A stretch of 64,000 nt of DNA from Bacteroidales bacterium 6E (lineage in GTDB: Bacteria; Bacteroidota; Bacteroidia; Bacteroidales; Prolixibacteraceae). The stretch's first letter is position 1. Each line of letters opens with the position of its first letter. The DNA is taken from positions 205,051 to 269,050 of the forward strand of contig DF970689.1 of the NCBI GenBank assembly GCA_001270045.2. The letters run 5' to 3'. Positions 37,857-45,487 of the stretch are shown one piece after another. Both the position numbers and the translations under genes were made by a program. A model generated the notes under the pieces. The model was not told the origin of the DNA. It ran no database searches and saw only the letters and a program-made list of their open reading frames with translations.

Positions 37857-38684
37857 ATGATGGAAGAAGGAAATTTTTTACTTGCATTTCTCCTGACCTT
37901 GTTTGCAGGTTTGTCAACCGGGATAGGAAGCACGATCGCATTTCTGGCAAAAAGGACCAACACGAAGTTACTTTCGTTTGCCCTGGGATTTTCTGCCGGA
38001 GTGATGATCTATATTTCTTTCGTTGAGATTTTTCCGGATGCCAGAAGTACATTTATTGAGAAATTTGGGGAATTTAACGGCACACTCTATACCCTGACCT
38101 CCTTCTTTGGGGGCATGCTGTTAATCGCAATGATTGACAAATTCATTCCGTCGGCAGAAAACCCTCATGAAATGCGTTCTGTAGAATCGATGGACAACGA
38201 AAAGAAAGCCTTAAACTTCAGGAAACTATACCGCCTTGGCATTATGACTTCCCTTGCAGTCGGGATCCACAACTTTCCCGAAGGAATTGCCACCTTCATG
38301 TCGGTCATGAAAGATCCCGGGTTAGGAGTTGCCATCGCAATAGCGATCGCCATCCATAATATTCCTGAAGGAATTGCCGTATCTGTGCCGGTCTATTATG
38401 CAACTGGGGATCGCAAAAAAGCATTTATGCTCTCCTTTCTATCCGGATTATCAGAGCCTATAGGGGCACTTATCGCCTACCTGCTGCTGATTCCCCTTTT
38501 AGACTCAGGAAGCTTTGATGTGGTTTTTGGCGCAGTCATGGCAGGAATCGCCGGCATTATGGTTTTTATTTCCCTGGACGAGCTTTTGCCTTCGGCGGAA
38601 GAATATGGCGAACACCATATCGCTATCTATGGATTGACCGGAGGAATGGGCGTAATGGCCTTAAGCCTTCTTTTCCTTATTTAA
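37857..38684 (+). CDS. zupT: ZIP-family zinc/divalent metal transporter (ZupT-like)
   Basis: Imports zinc and possibly iron or manganese; inner membrane. The 275 residues have about eight helices with the twin metal-binding motifs HNFPEG (His138, Glu142) and HNIPEG (His167, Glu171) in helices IV and V, and GFSAGVMIYISFVEI earlier, which fits the GufA/ZupT branch. The cytoplasmic loop (about 100-120) is short and lacks the His-rich stretch of some relatives. The 3' end overlaps the convergent nth gene by 24 bp. Confidence 0.93.
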   Translation: MMEEGNFLLAFLLTLFAGLSTGIGSTIAFLAKRTNTKLLSFALGFSAGVMIYISFVEIFPDARSTFIEKFGEFNGTLYTLTSFFGGMLLIAMIDKFIPSAENPHEMRSVESMDNEKKALNFRKLYRLGIMTSLAVGIHNFPEGIATFMSVMKDPGLGVAIAIAIAIHNIPEGIAVSVPVYYATGDRKKAFMLSFLSGLSEPIGALIAYLLLIPLLDSGSFDVVFGAVMAGIAGIMVFISLDELLPSAEEYGEHHIAIYGLTGGMGVMALSLLFLI

Positions 38685-39317
38685 TTCCTTGTAATACTTA
38701 CATACATCGGTCAGCCCACATTTTTCACACAAAGGCTTTCTGGCGAGGCATACATAGCGTCCATGAAGGATCAGCCAATGATGGGCAGTGGCAACCAGCT
38801 CTTCCGGAATATATTTGACTAGTTGTTTCTCGGCTTCCAATGGATTTTTAGCCTTGACTGTCAAACCAATGCGCCCAGCAACCCTGAAAACGTGTGTGTC
38901 GACAGCCATGGCAGGCTTGTTATATACAACTGAAGCAATTACGTTGGCAGTTTTGCGCCCTACTCCCGGAAGTTTCTGAAGATCATCAACATCTTCAGGA
39001 ACCTTGCCATCAAATGACTCAACCAGCTTCTTTGCCATTCCAACCAAATGCTTCGACTTATTATTTGGATAAGAACAGGTTTTAATATAGTCGAATATCT
39101 CGGCCGGCTCCGCTTCTGACATACTGACTGCATCAGGATATCGCTGCAATAGTGCCGGTGTAATCTGGTTTACCCGCTTATCCGTGCATTGCGCAGAAAG
39201 AATGACTGCTACAATAAGGTGAAAAGGATTGGAATATTCCAGCTCAGTCTCGGCAACCGGCATCGTTTTTAAAAAATATTCAATAACGGAATTAAACAGT
39301 AATTTTCTGGAAGTCAT
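38661..39317 (-). CDS. nth: Endonuclease III (DNA glycosylase/AP lyase)
   Basis: Base-excision repair of oxidised pyrimidines. The 218 residues have the helix-hairpin-helix LPGVGRKTA with catalytic Lys122, Asp140 in VDTHV, and the C-terminal [4Fe-4S] loop with Cys190, Cys197, Cys200 and Cys206 (C-x6-C-x2-C-x5-C), as in E. coli Nth. Length is normal. Its 3' end overlaps the transporter gene by 24 bp. Confidence 0.96.
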   Translation of the reverse strand: MTSRKLLFNSVIEYFLKTMPVAETELEYSNPFHLIVAVILSAQCTDKRVNQITPALLQRYPDAVSMSEAEPAEIFDYIKTCSYPNNKSKHLVGMAKKLVESFDGKVPEDVDDLQKLPGVGRKTANVIASVVYNKPAMAVDTHVFRVAGRIGLTVKAKNPLEAEKQLVKYIPEELVATAHHWLILHGRYVCLARKPLCEKCGLTDVCKYYKELNKEKKA

Positions 39318-39494
39318 ACAATTTAAACTTGAATTATGAATTTTTTAATCGAAAGTTTAAAAAAATATCAATTCTGGGTGTAACAAACACAGGCAATACA
39401 AGTCTTATAGATTAAAAGTATCAATTTTACGATAATTATTACGGAGATCATTTCACCTCCTCATAGAAATGGTTTTAAATTAGACAATTAATCA

Positions 39495-39523
39495 GAAAAA
39501 GCCGGTGTTGACCGGCTTTTTTT
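39495..39523 (+). terminator. Orphan terminator or attenuator upstream of the ABC-F gene
   Basis: Perfect stem gccggt (39501-39506) / accggc (39511-39516) with tetraloop gttg, extended by A-T pairs, then seven T. No plus-strand gene precedes it: the upstream gene nth is on the other strand and starts at 39317. It ends 42 nt before the ABC-F ATG. Confidence 0.75.
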
Positions 39524-39542
39524 ATCTCTCCCTCCTTTTTTC

Positions 39543-39550
39543 TACATTTG
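39543..39550 (+). promoter_or_regulatory. -7 promoter element of the ABC-F gene
   Basis: TACATTTG; predicted start near 39556 and a very short leader before the ATG at 39565. It lies after the orphan terminator. Confidence 0.5.
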
Positions 39551-39564
39551 ACAAAAAATTTTTC

Positions 39565-41427
39565 ATGGTCCCATACCTTCAGGTCGAAGAGGTTTCCAAG
39601 AGATACGGAGACAGATTACTTTTTGAAAACATTTCATTTACCATCAACAAGGATGACAAAGTTGCCTTGATTGCCCCGAATGGTGCCGGCAAAACATCCT
39701 TGCTTGACCTGATAGCCGGCAAAGAGTCGCCCGACAGCGGAAAAATTACCCGGACCAATGATATCACATTTGGTTATTTTGAGCAAATCCCCACCCTCGA
39801 CCCTTCAAAAACCGTCATGAATGAAATATTTTCAGGTGATAACGAAAGAATACAGATCATCAGGGAGTTTGAGGATGCAGTACTCCATCACCGACAGGAG
39901 GATATAGCCAGATTATCTGGCAGAATTGACCAACTTGGTGCATGGGATGTTGAAGTTGAGATCAGGCAAATTCTTACCCAGCTGAAAATAAACAACCTTG
40001 ATGCGATTGTTGGAGAATTATCCGGAGGACAGAAAAAACGCCTTGCACTTGCAAAAGTCCTGATTGGACAGCCTGATTTCCTGATTCTTGATGAGCCAAC
40101 CAACCACCTTGACCTGGACATGATCGAATGGCTTGAAAAATATCTCGACAAATCAAGGATAACCGTGCTGATGGTAACACACGACCGCTACTTCCTGGAT
40201 CGGATATGTAACGAAATCATCGAACTCGAAGACAATGTCATTTACAAATACAGGGGAAATTACAGCTACTACCTCGAAAAAAGAGATGAAAGGATACAGT
40301 CACAGCAGGCAAGCGTAGCTAAGGCACAAAATCTGATGAGGACCGAAATCGAGTGGATCAGGCGAATGCCCAAAGCCCGCGGAACCAAGGCAAAATACAG
40401 GGTTGATGCCTTCGACCAGTTACAGGAACAGGCAAGGCAGAAATCAAATGAAAAATCGGTACGTCTGGATATGAAATCTTCCAGGCTTGGAAAAAAGATA
40501 CTCGAAATCAAAGGTGTCAGTAAATCATATGGCCCGTTAAACCTTGTAACTAACTTTTCCTACAGCTTCTCACGGTTTGAGAAAGTGGGCATCATCGGCG
40601 ATAATGGCTCTGGAAAAAGCACATTCCTTAACCTGATCACCGGCCTCGTAACTCCAGATACCGGTGAGATCGAAACCGGACAAACCATAAAGTTCGGCTA
40701 TTACCGACAGGATGGCATCCAGTTCGATATGAAGGAAAAGGTGATCGATGCGGTCACGAAAATCGCCGAAGATGTCCAGCTCGAAGGTGGAATCAGGCTG
40801 AGTGCGACACAATTGCTGACCAAGTTCTTGTTTCCCCCTTCTGTTCAGTACGATTTTGTAGAAAAGCTTAGCGGGGGCGAAAAACGACGGCTTTATTTGT
40901 GTACAATACTCATGCAGAATCCAAATTTCCTGATCCTTGATGAGCCTACCAATGATCTGGATATCATGACGCTAAATGTATTGGAAGATTATCTGGCGGA
41001 TTTTGACGGTTGTGTCATCATTGTTTCTCACGACCGATTTTTCATGGATAAAATTGCGGACCATCTTTTTGTATTTGACGGAAAAGGATCGATTGCCGAC
41101 TTTCCCGGGAACTATACCCAATACAGAAACAAAATAGAGGAAGAGGCTGCAGAAAGGAAAACTGATACCGTGAAAACAACCGTCGAACCATCACGGCCAA
41201 AAAATACGGATAACACTAAACTTACCTACAAGGAAAAAAGGGAATTGGAGCAACTTGAAGTTGACATTCCCCTTCTTGAAGAGAGAAAGAAAGAGTTGGA
41301 AGAACTTTTGAACTCAGGAACTCTCGACCATAATACCCTGTTTAGCAAATCACAGGAAATTGTACTTTTATCGGAAAAACTGGAGGAGATGGAATTAAGG
41401 TGGCTTGAACTGAGTGATAAAGGATAA
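39565..41427 (+). CDS. ABC-F family ATPase, Uup-like
   Basis: Soluble twin-ATPase that acts on ribosomes or on DNA intermediates, not a transporter. From the ATG at 39565 there are 620 residues: ABC domain 1 with Walker A PNGAGKTS (38-45) and LSGGQKKRLALAK, a linker of the P-site tRNA-interacting type (about 240-290, with WIRRMPKARGTKAKYRVDAF), ABC domain 2 with GDNGSGKST and LSGGEKRRL, and a C-terminal coiled coil (about 540-618) typical of Uup. No membrane segment. The frame is open to 39505, but that region contains the promoter element. Confidence 0.9.
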   Translation: MVPYLQVEEVSKRYGDRLLFENISFTINKDDKVALIAPNGAGKTSLLDLIAGKESPDSGKITRTNDITFGYFEQIPTLDPSKTVMNEIFSGDNERIQIIREFEDAVLHHRQEDIARLSGRIDQLGAWDVEVEIRQILTQLKINNLDAIVGELSGGQKKRLALAKVLIGQPDFLILDEPTNHLDLDMIEWLEKYLDKSRITVLMVTHDRYFLDRICNEIIELEDNVIYKYRGNYSYYLEKRDERIQSQQASVAKAQNLMRTEIEWIRRMPKARGTKAKYRVDAFDQLQEQARQKSNEKSVRLDMKSSRLGKKILEIKGVSKSYGPLNLVTNFSYSFSRFEKVGIIGDNGSGKSTFLNLITGLVTPDTGEIETGQTIKFGYYRQDGIQFDMKEKVIDAVTKIAEDVQLEGGIRLSATQLLTKFLFPPSVQYDFVEKLSGGEKRRLYLCTILMQNPNFLILDEPTNDLDIMTLNVLEDYLADFDGCVIIVSHDRFFMDKIADHLFVFDGKGSIADFPGNYTQYRNKIEEEAAERKTDTVKTTVEPSRPKNTDNTKLTYKEKRELEQLEVDIPLLEERKKELEELLNSGTLDHNTLFSKSQEIVLLSEKLEEMELRWLELSDKG

Positions 41428-41486
41428 TGCCGAATGATGGCCACACAATTTCACAAGGATTGACTGACTAACTAAAATTTCTGATC

Positions 41487-42122
41487 ATGCTCGAAGAAAA
41501 TCTTTTAAGCTCATTCACGTTTCTTGAACCAGAGCTTCAAAAGGAGATACTTGAAAACGGAAGATACAAAACCTTTGAGGCAGGTGAAAACCTAATCCGC
41601 GAAGGACAGTATATCGCTGGTTTCCCATTGGTTATCAAAGGATTGATCAGGGTAACCAAAAAAAACCAGGATGGGAATGAGTTACTACTTTATTACCTGA
41701 AAGAAAATGAGGTTTGCGCCATGTCATTGACATGCTGCATGACCCGACAGGTAAGCCAGGTCAATGCCGTTGCGGAAGAATCGGTCAGGGTAATTATCCT
41801 TCCTGTCGAATACCTTGACATCTGGATCAATAAATATCCCTTTTGGAAGCAGTTTGTAATGCAGACTTTCCAGAACAGATTCCGTGAACTGATTGATGTA
41901 GTCGAAGCCATCGCATTCATGAAATTGGATGAACGCTTGATCCGTTTTTTTGAGGAAAGACATTCCAAAACTGGTTCGAAAACCTATGAGGGTACCCATC
42001 TTGACTTGGCAATGCAGCTAAATTCTTCCAGAGAAGTGATTTCCCGTCTGCTTAAAAAGCTTGAAAATCAAGGAAAAGTAATCATGTATAGAAATTTTAT
42101 CGACTATTCAGGTCTTTTGTGA
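41487..42122 (+). CDS. Crp/Fnr-family transcription regulator
   Basis: Two-domain regulator of 211 residues: a cyclic-nucleotide-binding-type sensor barrel (about 1-125) and a Crp-type winged helix (about 145-205), with the recognition segment SSREVISRLLKKLENQG. The sensor lacks the Arg/Glu phosphate-binding cassette of true CRP. The cysteines in SLTCCMTRQ (about 78-86) are not arranged as in FNR, so a redox signal is possible but unproven. Neighbours do not reveal its regulon. 59 nt separate it from the ABC-F gene, with no clear terminator between. Confidence 0.88.
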   Translation: MLEENLLSSFTFLEPELQKEILENGRYKTFEAGENLIREGQYIAGFPLVIKGLIRVTKKNQDGNELLLYYLKENEVCAMSLTCCMTRQVSQVNAVAEESVRVIILPVEYLDIWINKYPFWKQFVMQTFQNRFRELIDVVEAIAFMKLDERLIRFFEERHSKTGSKTYEGTHLDLAMQLNSSREVISRLLKKLENQGKVIMYRNFIDYSGLL

Positions 42123-42154
42123 CTTAAATTACATTCTCAATAATTTCAACATGA

Positions 42155-42162
42155 TAGATTTG
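42155..42162 (+). promoter_or_regulatory. -7 promoter element in the intergenic gap (small RNA)
   Basis: TAGATTTG matches TAnnTTTG, 33 nt after the crp stop, with no gene downstream on this strand. Predicted start about 42168. Confidence 0.5.
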
Positions 42163-42167
42163 CACTC

Positions 42168-42278
42168 ATTAAATGTTTATGCATTTAATCTTGCTTCATA
42201 ATTTTTTGGGTTAAAATCGGTTAGTAGTTGAAGGTTGTTAGTGCCAGTCTCTGAGGAGTCTGGCATTTTCTTTTTAGC
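42168..42278 (+). ncRNA. Candidate small RNA
   Basis: About 108 nt bounded by a -7 promoter element and a strong terminator, in a gap where both flanking genes converge. The 5' end folds into a perfect 8-bp hairpin attaaatg / catttaat (42168-42189). The middle is A/U-rich with a purine stretch (gttgaaggttgtta). The 3' hairpin tgccag...ctggca (42242-42265, ten pairs with one mismatch) is followed by TTTTCTTTTT. No ORF of useful length is inside. It could instead be the extended 3' UTR of crp. Confidence 0.5.
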
Positions 42279-42422
42279 CCCTCCCCTTTTTCTAAATACA
42301 ATATTCTCCCTAAAGCAATGTGTTCCTTTTTGGAAAATTCCTTCTCAACATGAGACTGATGATTGACTTGGGTGATTTGAACTTCCACGGCAATCCTCTC
42401 CTTTCAAAAAAAAATTGGTACC

Positions 42423-42579
42423 AGGCTTTCACATGGCTTAATCAAAGCCTGATCAAAGCCCTTACAAACTCGTATATAAAATAGTTATTAAATAGTTCTG
42501 GAATAGTTATCGTATATTACCCACTATATGATATGTCACGAATAGGTTAGTTAAGTATGGATATGATAAGGCTTTGATC
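42423..42579. repeat. Phased short direct and inverted repeats
   Basis: ATCAAAGCC occurs at 42441-42449 and 42452-42460, and its inverse GGCTTTGAT at 42570-42578, extended to a 10-bp inverted pair GATCAAAGCC/GGCTTTGATC. The first copy also forms GGCTT-aatca-AAGCC (42435-42449). ATAGTT occurs at 42481, 42492 and 42503. Both direct-repeat sets have an 11-bp period. The rest of the gap 42281-42636 holds nothing else I recognise apart from a 44-codon frame (42350-42484). Confidence 0.5.
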
Positions 42580-42636
42580 GGGAGCAGTCAGGATTGTGGT
42601 TCAGCTTTCGGGAAAACCATAGAGTGATGGAATAAT

Positions 42637-42668
42637 AAAAAAGCTGCCCTTTCGAGGCAGCTTTTTTA
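42637..42668. terminator. Bidirectional rho-independent terminator
   Basis: Stem aagctgcc (42641-42648) / ggcagctt (42656-42663) with A-run to the left and T-run to the right; ends the Gfo/Idh gene on the minus strand. Confidence 0.88.
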
Positions 42669-42687
42669 AAAAGATATTTTGCAATCA

Positions 42688-44019
42688 TTATACGAGTGTC
42701 CAACCTTCGCGATACTGGTAGTGCATCAAGGCAGTTGCGGCACCGTCGGTATCATCAACGAATGTTTCGGTTGTCGGATCCCATTTAACGGTACGTTTAA
42801 GTTCGCAGGCAATGTTACCCAATGTACAAACGGTACAGGTCCTGTGACCGATTTCAACCGGTACCACCGGATCTTTGCGTTCACGTACTGACTCAACAAA
42901 ATTGATCTGGTGAGGGATTTTTGTTTCATAAGGAGTATCATCGGCACCTTCAACCTTTGCAGGTTCCCATTCAGGATTTGATGCCTTGAAATGCTCACGT
43001 GAAACTTCAATCCAACCGTTTTCACCAATGAATTTCACACCTTTTGTCAGTTGCTCATCGAAAGGCTCAGAGGTAAATACGGTTCCGTTGGCATAAGTGA
43101 ACGACATGAATTCCGTACCGTCACCGATAGGGGATATTTCAACCGGGCCACTGTTATCCATACCAAGACCCCACTGAACGATGTCAAACATGTGGGCGCC
43201 CCAGTCGGTAGTGAAGCCACCACCCATTTCCTTATACCAGCGCCAGCCGCCCCAAATGGTTTCATCCTGAGGTGGATCCAGAGAAATAGGCGGGTTCAGT
43301 TCATTGTTGAAATGAATGTTTGCGGGCAGAGGCCCTAACCATGAATCCCAGTTCAGATCAGCGGGAAGCGTTTCCTCGGGCAGGTCATAAGGTTTTGGAG
43401 GAGCTCCAACATAAGCGTGAGCCTTGGTGATATTTCCAAGTTTTCCTTCCTGTACAAGTTTCACGGCATGCTGGAAGTTGGGGTCAGATCTCTGCTGGCT
43501 ACCCACTGCCAAAATCACGTTATTGTCGCGAACTGCCTTGCGAAGTTCCTGGCCTTCCTTAATGGTAAAGGTAAGCGGTTTTTCAAGGTAAACATCCTTC
43601 TTTGCGTTACAGGCTGCAATGGCGATACGGGCATGCTGATGGTCAGGGGTTGCAATAACCACTGCATCGATATCTTCCCTGCCAATGATGTCTTCAAATT
43701 TTTCATAGACCTGAACTTCTGCCTCGATACCATTCTCGGCATAGTAATCAGTTACCCTCTTTTGGAAACGTTTGGTTTTGATGCCATAAACATCGGCACC
43801 TGCCACAACTTTCACTCCGGGCAACTGAATAAAACCGTTCAACAGGAACATTGCCTGTCTGCCAAGCCCGATAAATCCAAGTCTCAGTTCAGAAACTGTC
43901 GCAACCGGAGCCTGTTTGCACGAAGTAATCCCCGGGAGAATGGCCATGCCGGCAAACCCGACTGCGGCAGTACCCAGAAAATGACGACGTGTCAACCCTC
44001 TTTTTGTCTGATCTTTCAT
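42688..44019 (-). CDS. Exported Gfo/Idh/MocA-family oxidoreductase
   Basis: Predicted NAD(P)-dependent dehydrogenase acting outside the cytoplasm. The 443-residue protein starts with a twin-arginine-like signal (LTRRHFLGTAAVGFAGMAI) that ends in a possible lipobox ITSC (Cys34). The Rossmann part has LGFIGLGRQA and the family EKP motif (EKPLTF), followed by the alpha/beta substrate domain with GGGFTTDWGAHMFD and a conserved His. Such exported members are frequent in Bacteroidota polysaccharide loci and often carry NAD(P) tightly. Its promoter (44192-44199) shares the intergenic region with the LacI gene, so it may belong to the same regulon. Confidence 0.88.
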   Translation of the reverse strand: MKDQTKRGLTRRHFLGTAAVGFAGMAILPGITSCKQAPVATVSELRLGFIGLGRQAMFLLNGFIQLPGVKVVAGADVYGIKTKRFQKRVTDYYAENGIEAEVQVYEKFEDIIGREDIDAVVIATPDHQHARIAIAACNAKKDVYLEKPLTFTIKEGQELRKAVRDNNVILAVGSQQRSDPNFQHAVKLVQEGKLGNITKAHAYVGAPPKPYDLPEETLPADLNWDSWLGPLPANIHFNNELNPPISLDPPQDETIWGGWRWYKEMGGGFTTDWGAHMFDIVQWGLGMDNSGPVEISPIGDGTEFMSFTYANGTVFTSEPFDEQLTKGVKFIGENGWIEVSREHFKASNPEWEPAKVEGADDTPYETKIPHQINFVESVRERKDPVVPVEIGHRTCTVCTLGNIACELKRTVKWDPTTETFVDDTDGAATALMHYQYREGWTLV

Positions 44020-44191
44020 TTTTTGTTTTTTTGATTAGTGATTCGAATTTCTTAAATCTATTTCAAGTTTGGTTATAAATCCATGACATTTAGGATTTTC
44101 ACACGTAAAATTAAAAATGTTGGATAAACAATAACCATTTCAGGCGAAAACAATTCAAATTTTATTTTGATTGGCTTTTTCTGTTGTGGCA

Positions 44192-44199
44192 CAAATGTA
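44192..44199 (-). promoter_or_regulatory. -7 promoter element of the exported oxidoreductase gene
   Basis: Minus-strand TACATTTG; predicted start near 44186 with a long leader of about 165 nt. The region 44020-44337 holds this promoter, the LacI promoter and a palindrome, and no gene. Confidence 0.45.
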
Positions 44200-44275
44200 T
44201 CAACTCCATTTTATTCTGTGAAATTTACAAAGAGAAAAATCGTTTTTTAACCTCATCTTTCGAAAAATCCTTCTT

Positions 44276-44291
44276 CCGTGTACGAACACGG
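44276..44291. promoter_or_regulatory. Palindromic candidate operator of the LacI regulator
   Basis: Perfect inverted repeat CCGTGT-acga-ACACGG. It covers the place where the -33 element of the lacI-type gene promoter would lie (-7 at 44305-44312), so binding would block transcription. LacI-family operators are palindromes of this size. Confidence 0.5.
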
Positions 44292-44304
44292 ACGTAATTT
44301 TTTA

Positions 44305-44312
44305 TATTTTTG
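44305..44312 (+). promoter_or_regulatory. -7 promoter element of the LacI-family gene
   Basis: TATTTTTG fits TAnnTTTG; predicted start near 44319, about 19 nt before the AUC codon proposed as the gene start. Confidence 0.5.
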
Positions 44313-44337
44313 AATTTGTAAAAAGAACTTTGAAGCC

Positions 44338-45402
44338 ATCGAAAAGAAATTACAAATACGAATCAAAGACATCGCCCTGAAGGCAGGCGTTTCAATCGGA
44401 ACGGTCGACAGGGTTTTGCACAACCGGGGCGAGGTAGCTGAGCAAACAAGGAATAAAATCCTGAAAATTGTCAATGACCTCAATTACCAGCCCAATATCA
44501 TGGCAAGCACATTGGCTTCCAAAAAACCGGTTCTGTTCGTAACGCTCTTTCCACAACCACCATCGCCTGATGCCTACTGGAACAAGCCTCTGGCCGGAGT
44601 CAGGAAAAGAATCCAGGAACTACAACCTTACCGGATCACGGCAGAAAACCTGACCTTCAGCCAAATTGATTCTACTGATTTTACAGCACAAGCTTCCAGG
44701 GTTATCGATTTGAATCCCGACGGTGTGGTTCTGGCCCCGTTTTATTCGCGTGAAGCCTACAAGCTGGTCGAGATTTTGAAAACGAAAAACATTCCTTTCA
44801 TCTTCATCGATTCAGAGTTAAAAAATGTAAGCCCTGTTGCATATGTGGGGCAGGATTCTTTCCAGAGTGGATTGGTGGCAGGTAAATTGATGGGACTGAT
44901 CACGAATCCGGCAAGACCAGTCATGGTTGTTCATTTCGCCAAAGAAATGGACAACATGAACCACCTTGTTGAAAGGGAAAGGGGATTTTACGAATGGTTC
45001 AGGCAGAATCAAACGAATAAAAAAATTATCACACGGGAAGTCAGCGATACTTCTGACAATTCCTGGGAATCAGATATGCATAATGAAATCCGGAATTCAA
45101 AACCGGAAGGAATCTTTGTTACCAATTCGCGGGTTTATCTGATGGCCCAGCTTCTCCAAAAGGCAAAAATCGAAGACATTCGGCTCATTGGACATGATCT
45201 CGTTGAGCAGAACAGAAGATACCTCCGGAAAGGGATTGTTAGCTTTTTGATTTGTCAGAGGCCTGAGGAACAAGGATATAATGCGATCGACAGGCTTTAT
45301 CAGCATGTGATCCGCAAAAGAAAAGTGGATGAGTCAAATTATACGTCCATCGACGTTGTCACCAATGAAAATGTGGACTATTATCGTGAATTTAAACATT
45401 GA
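44338..45402 (+). CDS. LacI-family transcription regulator with non-standard start codon
   Basis: Probable repressor of the adjacent sugar-acid genes. The HTH is complete in frame: RIKDIALKAGVSIGTVDRVLHNRG, then the hinge NYQPNIMASTLAS and a periplasmic-binding-protein-like ligand domain. No ATG, GTG or TTG lies between the in-frame TGA at 44311 and the TTG at 44416, which is inside the HTH and would destroy it. The only near-cognate codons are ATT at 44314 (upstream of the predicted transcript start) and ATC at 44338, which gives a normal LacI N-terminus of 10 residues before KDIA and a 354-residue protein. I place the start at ATC, with a mutated start or a base error as alternatives. Confidence 0.75.
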   Translation: MEKKLQIRIKDIALKAGVSIGTVDRVLHNRGEVAEQTRNKILKIVNDLNYQPNIMASTLASKKPVLFVTLFPQPPSPDAYWNKPLAGVRKRIQELQPYRITAENLTFSQIDSTDFTAQASRVIDLNPDGVVLAPFYSREAYKLVEILKTKNIPFIFIDSELKNVSPVAYVGQDSFQSGLVAGKLMGLITNPARPVMVVHFAKEMDNMNHLVERERGFYEWFRQNQTNKKIITREVSDTSDNSWESDMHNEIRNSKPEGIFVTNSRVYLMAQLLQKAKIEDIRLIGHDLVEQNRRYLRKGIVSFLICQRPEEQGYNAIDRLYQHVIRKRKVDESNYTSIDVVTNENVDYYREFKH

Positions 45403-45423
45403 TGCACTATATTTTAAAAACAC

Positions 45424-45450
45424 AACCCTGGTTTTTGATGTACCGGGGTT
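45424..45450 (+). other. Hairpin between the LacI gene and the SDR gene
   Basis: Arms aaccctgg (45424-45431) and ccggggtt (45443-45450), fully paired as RNA with one G-U pair, 11-nt loop and no T-run. It could be an operator or an mRNA processing structure; no promoter element of the TAnnTTTG type is seen between it and the next ATG. Confidence 0.35.
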
Positions 45451-45487
45451 ACGAATCAAAACTAAAGAGACTAAATAATTAATAATC

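Noticed and set aside
42350-42484. 44-codon reading frame starting ATG AGA CTG in the convergent gap
   Set aside because: No promoter element or homology I recognise, and it spans the phased repeats. Coding potential cannot be judged, so it is not called as a gene.
42123-42687. tRNA, IS element or CRISPR in the largest gap
   Set aside because: No clover-leaf, no terminal inverted repeats with a transposase, and the short repeats lack spacer-repeat structure.
44416-45402. LacI gene starting at TTG 44416
   Set aside because: This start falls inside the HTH recognition helix region and would delete most of the DNA-binding domain, although the in-frame sequence upstream encodes it completely.
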